A DNA stretch of 64,000 bases from an uncultured Treponema sp. (lineage in GTDB: Bacteria > Spirochaetota > Spirochaetia > Treponematales > Treponemataceae): contig CAKUZR010000005.1 in assembly GCA_934718065.1 (NCBI GenBank), forward strand, positions 79,843 through 143,842, given 5' to 3'. Both the position numbers and the translations under genes were made by a program. Below the pieces are notes generated by a model. It was not told the origin of the DNA, did not search any database, and was given only the letters and a program-made list of their open reading frames with translations. Positions 62,061 to 64,000 of this stretch are shown piece after piece. Within the stretch, counting starts at the first letter, position 1. Each line of letters starts with the position of its first letter.

Positions 62061-62069
62061 GGGGGGGGG
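62061..62069. repeat. Homopolymer of nine G
   Basis: G9 after a TGTGTGT stretch, in the gap between the argS terminator and the convergent small gene. Nothing else in the window has so long a G-run. Confidence 0.85.
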
Positions 62070-62103
62070 AGGGAGAAATCTTTGATTTTGAAGATTTTCC
62101 AGC

Positions 62104-62322
62104 TTAAAGCACAAACTGTTCCATTTCTGTTTTAGTTAAAGGGCGGCCAAGTCGTTTTGATAAAAGAATTGCCTCTCGTAAACGGTATATTTTTCCATCA
62201 GAAGATTCTGTGAGCCTGGAATCTGGCATTTCCTCGCCAAATCTCATTGCAGAATCGGATTTCCTAAGAGTGATTGTATATGAGTCACAAACGACAGGCT
62301 CTCTTTCTTTTGTTGCAATCAT
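62104..62322 (-). CDS. Small protein, possible antitoxin partner
   Basis: 72 residues. It begins MIATKEREPVVCDSYTITLR and ends LREAILLSKRLGRPLTKTEM, a short helical tail. Its start overlaps the stop of the larger gene by 4 bp (ATGA), with AGGAGG-like sequence in the end of that gene. Size, order and coupling fit a small regulator or antitoxin of a two-gene cassette, but no DNA-binding motif can be named. Confidence 0.6.
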   Translation of the reverse strand: MIATKEREPVVCDSYTITLRKSDSAMRFGEEMPDSRLTESSDGKIYRLREAILLSKRLGRPLTKTEMEQFVL

Positions 62323-62849
62323 TTTAAGCCTCCTTCTGAAAAATATTTTTTTATTAGTGCTAATGCCGCATAACTGTCAATAAACATATTCTGGGCATCG
62401 ATGTTCTGTGCGTTTAAAGTCTGTCTATAATGTTCAACCAAGTTTGATTTTGCCTTGAACTGAACAAAACCTTCATTTCCTGCATTCCAGCTTAATTTGC
62501 AGGCAATTGCGAATAAATGTGCGCCAACTCCCTGGTAAACGCCGTTTTTGCCACGGTTCATGGGAGCGGATTCTACTATATCAACATGGGTATATAATTG
62601 GTCTCGGATATGCTTGAGTGCAATTAAGCCCTGCCGTTCTTCTGAGCCTTTTATAAGAAGTTCATATATTTCATAGCCATTTGAATGAGGAACACTCCAG
62701 TCAAATAGCCAGCCTTCGCTCATAAGTTTGTCGGCATCAGCTTTTGTTATTGTTTTTGAGATAAGTCTGTATTGAGTGTCACATTCTTCTTTTGTTGACC
62801 TGTTCACAAGGCAGTTTGTAAGACCGTCAATTTCAATATCAACTTCCAT
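62319..62849 (-). CDS. GNAT-like acetyltransferase, possible toxin of a two-gene cassette
   Basis: 176 residues with AGGAG five bases before ATG and a promoter 18 bases upstream. The sequence YQGVGAHLFAIACKLSWNAG reads as the acetyl-CoA loop and helix of GNAT proteins (Q/RxxGxG/A), and VQFKAKSNLVEHYRQTL plus MFIDSYAALALIKKYF close the fold. The N-terminal half (CDTQYRLISKTITKADADKL) has no strong match. GNAT toxins that modify tRNA charged amino acids are paired with small antitoxins, so the pairing is suggestive; unlike the usual order, the larger gene is first. Confidence 0.65.
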   Translation of the reverse strand: MEVDIEIDGLTNCLVNRSTKEECDTQYRLISKTITKADADKLMSEGWLFDWSVPHSNGYEIYELLIKGSEERQGLIALKHIRDQLYTHVDIVESAPMNRGKNGVYQGVGAHLFAIACKLSWNAGNEGFVQFKAKSNLVEHYRQTLNAQNIDAQNMFIDSYAALALIKKYFSEGGLK

Positions 62850-62866
62850 GGCTGCTCCTATTGGTA

Positions 62867-62895
62867 ATTATAACATAAAAAAACTATTTTGTAAG
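62867..62895 (-). promoter_or_regulatory. Promoter of the GNAT-like cassette
   Basis: On the minus strand CTTACA, 17-base spacer, TATAAT (perfect -10), leading to a short leader with AGGAG. Confidence 0.65.
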
Positions 62896-62989
62896 GTTTG
62901 AATTTATAATGATAAATTTTTTATTTTAAAGCAAAGATATAGACTAACAGAAATATGATATCCTCTTGTATATTTTGATTTCATTTTTG

Positions 62990-63029
62990 AAAAAAAAATG
63001 GAGATTTCATGGTTTTCTTGAAATCTCCA
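62990..63029 (-). terminator. Intrinsic terminator of the lipoprotein gene
   Basis: Perfect 11-bp stem TGGAGATTTCA/TGAAATCTCCA, followed on the minus strand by a run of T (nine A at 62990-62998 on the plus strand). About 60 bases past the stop at 63087. Confidence 0.9.
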
Positions 63030-63086
63030 CAAGATACATAAAAAGCCGATTGTTTTATAATTTTTACAAGGCTTCGTTTGTGTTTT

Positions 63087-64000
63087 TTAGTTATGAATTT
63101 CCTGTTCCCAGATTATTAAATCAGAATCAGGTGCGTAGGCTGCCTTGATGTATGAATCTTTAGGGAAGTTCCATGAAGCGGAAACAGTTGCGTCTTTTTG
63201 AACCATAGCATATTTTCCAAGTTTTGCTTCCTGAACTACAAATGTATCAACCGTAGTAGTTGTTTTAGAGATTGTTTTAGCAGTTCCTGTTGTAGCTTCT
63301 GCGCTGGCTTTTAAAGTTACTTTGTAAGAACCGTTTTCAATTCTTTTTACCTTTGAAACTTTTCCGTCTTCGTCCTCATCGTCAACGTCTATGATTGTGC
63401 CTTTTGTAAGGTATTCATTGTAATTTTCTTTTGTTATTTCTGTTTCTCCAGAAAGAACTGTCAAATCAATGTATACTTTTAAAATTCCGTCATCTCCAAG
63501 AGTGTAAGAGCCTGCTGGAATATTTGTCCATCCTGTAACAACTTCATATTCTTTTGCGTTATTAGCTTCTACACCCCATGTTTTTGCCTCTTTTTCGCTT
63601 ACATCAAAATCGCCGGCATTTGTTGAAAAGTCATTTACAGAGCCTTTCTTGCCTCGGACACCTGTGTAGTATGAAATAAAATACTGAGGTTTTTCTTCAA
63701 AATATCTTACTCCAACTTCACAGAATGAATAAGGTTTGTCATCTGAGCCTTTTCCAATTTGGTTAAAAATATAGCCTACTGTGTATTTGCCAGTTGATTT
63801 TTTTGTGTCAATTGTAATTTCGCAGTCTGCGGCAAGGTGTTTTGTTGCTGTGCTTATATAAGCTCTTTTGTATTCTACATCAGAATCGTTTGTATATCCA
63901 CCTTTCTCAATTTGAGCGATGATTCCGTCTTCATCTTCATCTGTTTTACATCCCGCAAAACCAAATACCAATGCAGCGGCAACTGCACTACTTAAAAGAA
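63087..64000 (-). CDS. Lipoprotein of unknown function, 5' end outside the window
   Basis: The frame is open to the window edge, so the start codon is missing. The edge carries a lipoprotein signal (LSSAVAAALVFGFAGC) and the mature part begins KTDEDEDGIIAQIEKGGYTN. It has beta-rich sequence such as CEITIDTKKSTGKYTVGYIF, VGVRYFEEKPQYFISYYTGV-type strands and VTGWTNIPAGSYTLGDDGIL. About 300 residues remain. No known family; likely a surface or periplasmic lipoprotein. Confidence 0.75.
   Translation of the reverse strand, partial: LLSSAVAAALVFGFAGCKTDEDEDGIIAQIEKGGYTNDSDVEYKRAYISTATKHLAADCEITIDTKKSTGKYTVGYIFNQIGKGSDDKPYSFCEVGVRYFEEKPQYFISYYTGVRGKKGSVNDFSTNAGDFDVSEKEAKTWGVEANNAKEYEVVTGWTNIPAGSYTLGDDGILKVYIDLTVLSGETEITKENYNEYLTKGTIIDVDDEDEDGKVSKVKRIENGSYKVTLKASAEATTGTAKTISKTTTTVDTFVVQEAKLGKYAMVQKDATVSASWNFPKDSYIKAAYAPDSDLIIWEQEIHN

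Overview
The window looks like a chromosomal segment of a host-associated (gut or rumen type) Treponema. The evidence is spirochaetal in style: a very large acidic TPR protein of the periplasmic-flagellar-collar type, many short-signal lipoproteins and TPR proteins, FGE-sulfatase, FecR and CHASE2-cyclase proteins, EF-G of a spirochaetal type, and moderate-to-low GC with long A/T runs. Species cannot be fixed from the sequence alone. No rRNA, CRISPR array, intact transposase or prophage was seen; there is one tRNA gene, tRNA-Leu(GAG).

Layout. 1-2068: 3' part of gpsA overlapping ffh. 2269-10501: a secreted CBM48-like protein, the acidic TPR protein coupled to a dolichol/phytol-kinase-like membrane protein, and several secreted or membrane proteins of unknown role. 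10543-21475: housekeeping and metabolism (U32 peptidase/RlhA-like, ssb, nicotinate phosphoribosyltransferase, a TPR-kdgK-eda cluster for 2-keto-3-deoxygluconate, hisC, a metallophosphoesterase). 21507-25244: an AT-richer accessory segment bounded by a related inverted repeat. It holds an AbiEii remnant, a FlaR-like P-loop kinase, an AAA ATPase with DUF4143, a GNAT acetyltransferase, other decayed reading frames and a truncated aldo/keto reductase, and is followed by about 13 copies of a 22-bp tandem repeat.

25593-37999: FGE-like protein and CorA, a lipoprotein, a decarboxylase/carboxylase CT subunit, a pseudokinase-like membrane protein, a cytidylate-kinase-like protein, a TPR lipoprotein - lytic transglycosylase - OmpA envelope operon, and membrane/TPR proteins. 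38004-46985: an alpha-glucan utilisation locus with pullulanase, maltodextrin-binding protein, two permeases (malE-malF-malG order) and a secreted alpha-amylase. Pullulanase and amylase would cut branched and linear glucans outside the cytoplasm and MalEFG would import the maltodextrins; no MalK-type ATPase is encoded here. Both permeases carry unusual cysteine-containing extra segments between their first and second membrane helices.

47142-55509: a tiny lipoprotein, a large lipoprotein, then a tightly packed glycosyltransferase - small secreted protein - beta-barrel-like protein - FecR protein - CHASE2 adenylate/guanylate cyclase run, which looks like an envelope-signalling unit. 55523-62009: HAD phosphatase, HD hydrolase, EF-G, VanY-type carboxypeptidase, tRNA-Leu and argS. 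62104-64000: a two-gene GNAT-like cassette resembling a toxin-antitoxin pair and the start-less end of a lipoprotein gene.

All family assignments come from reading motifs by eye; no database search was run.
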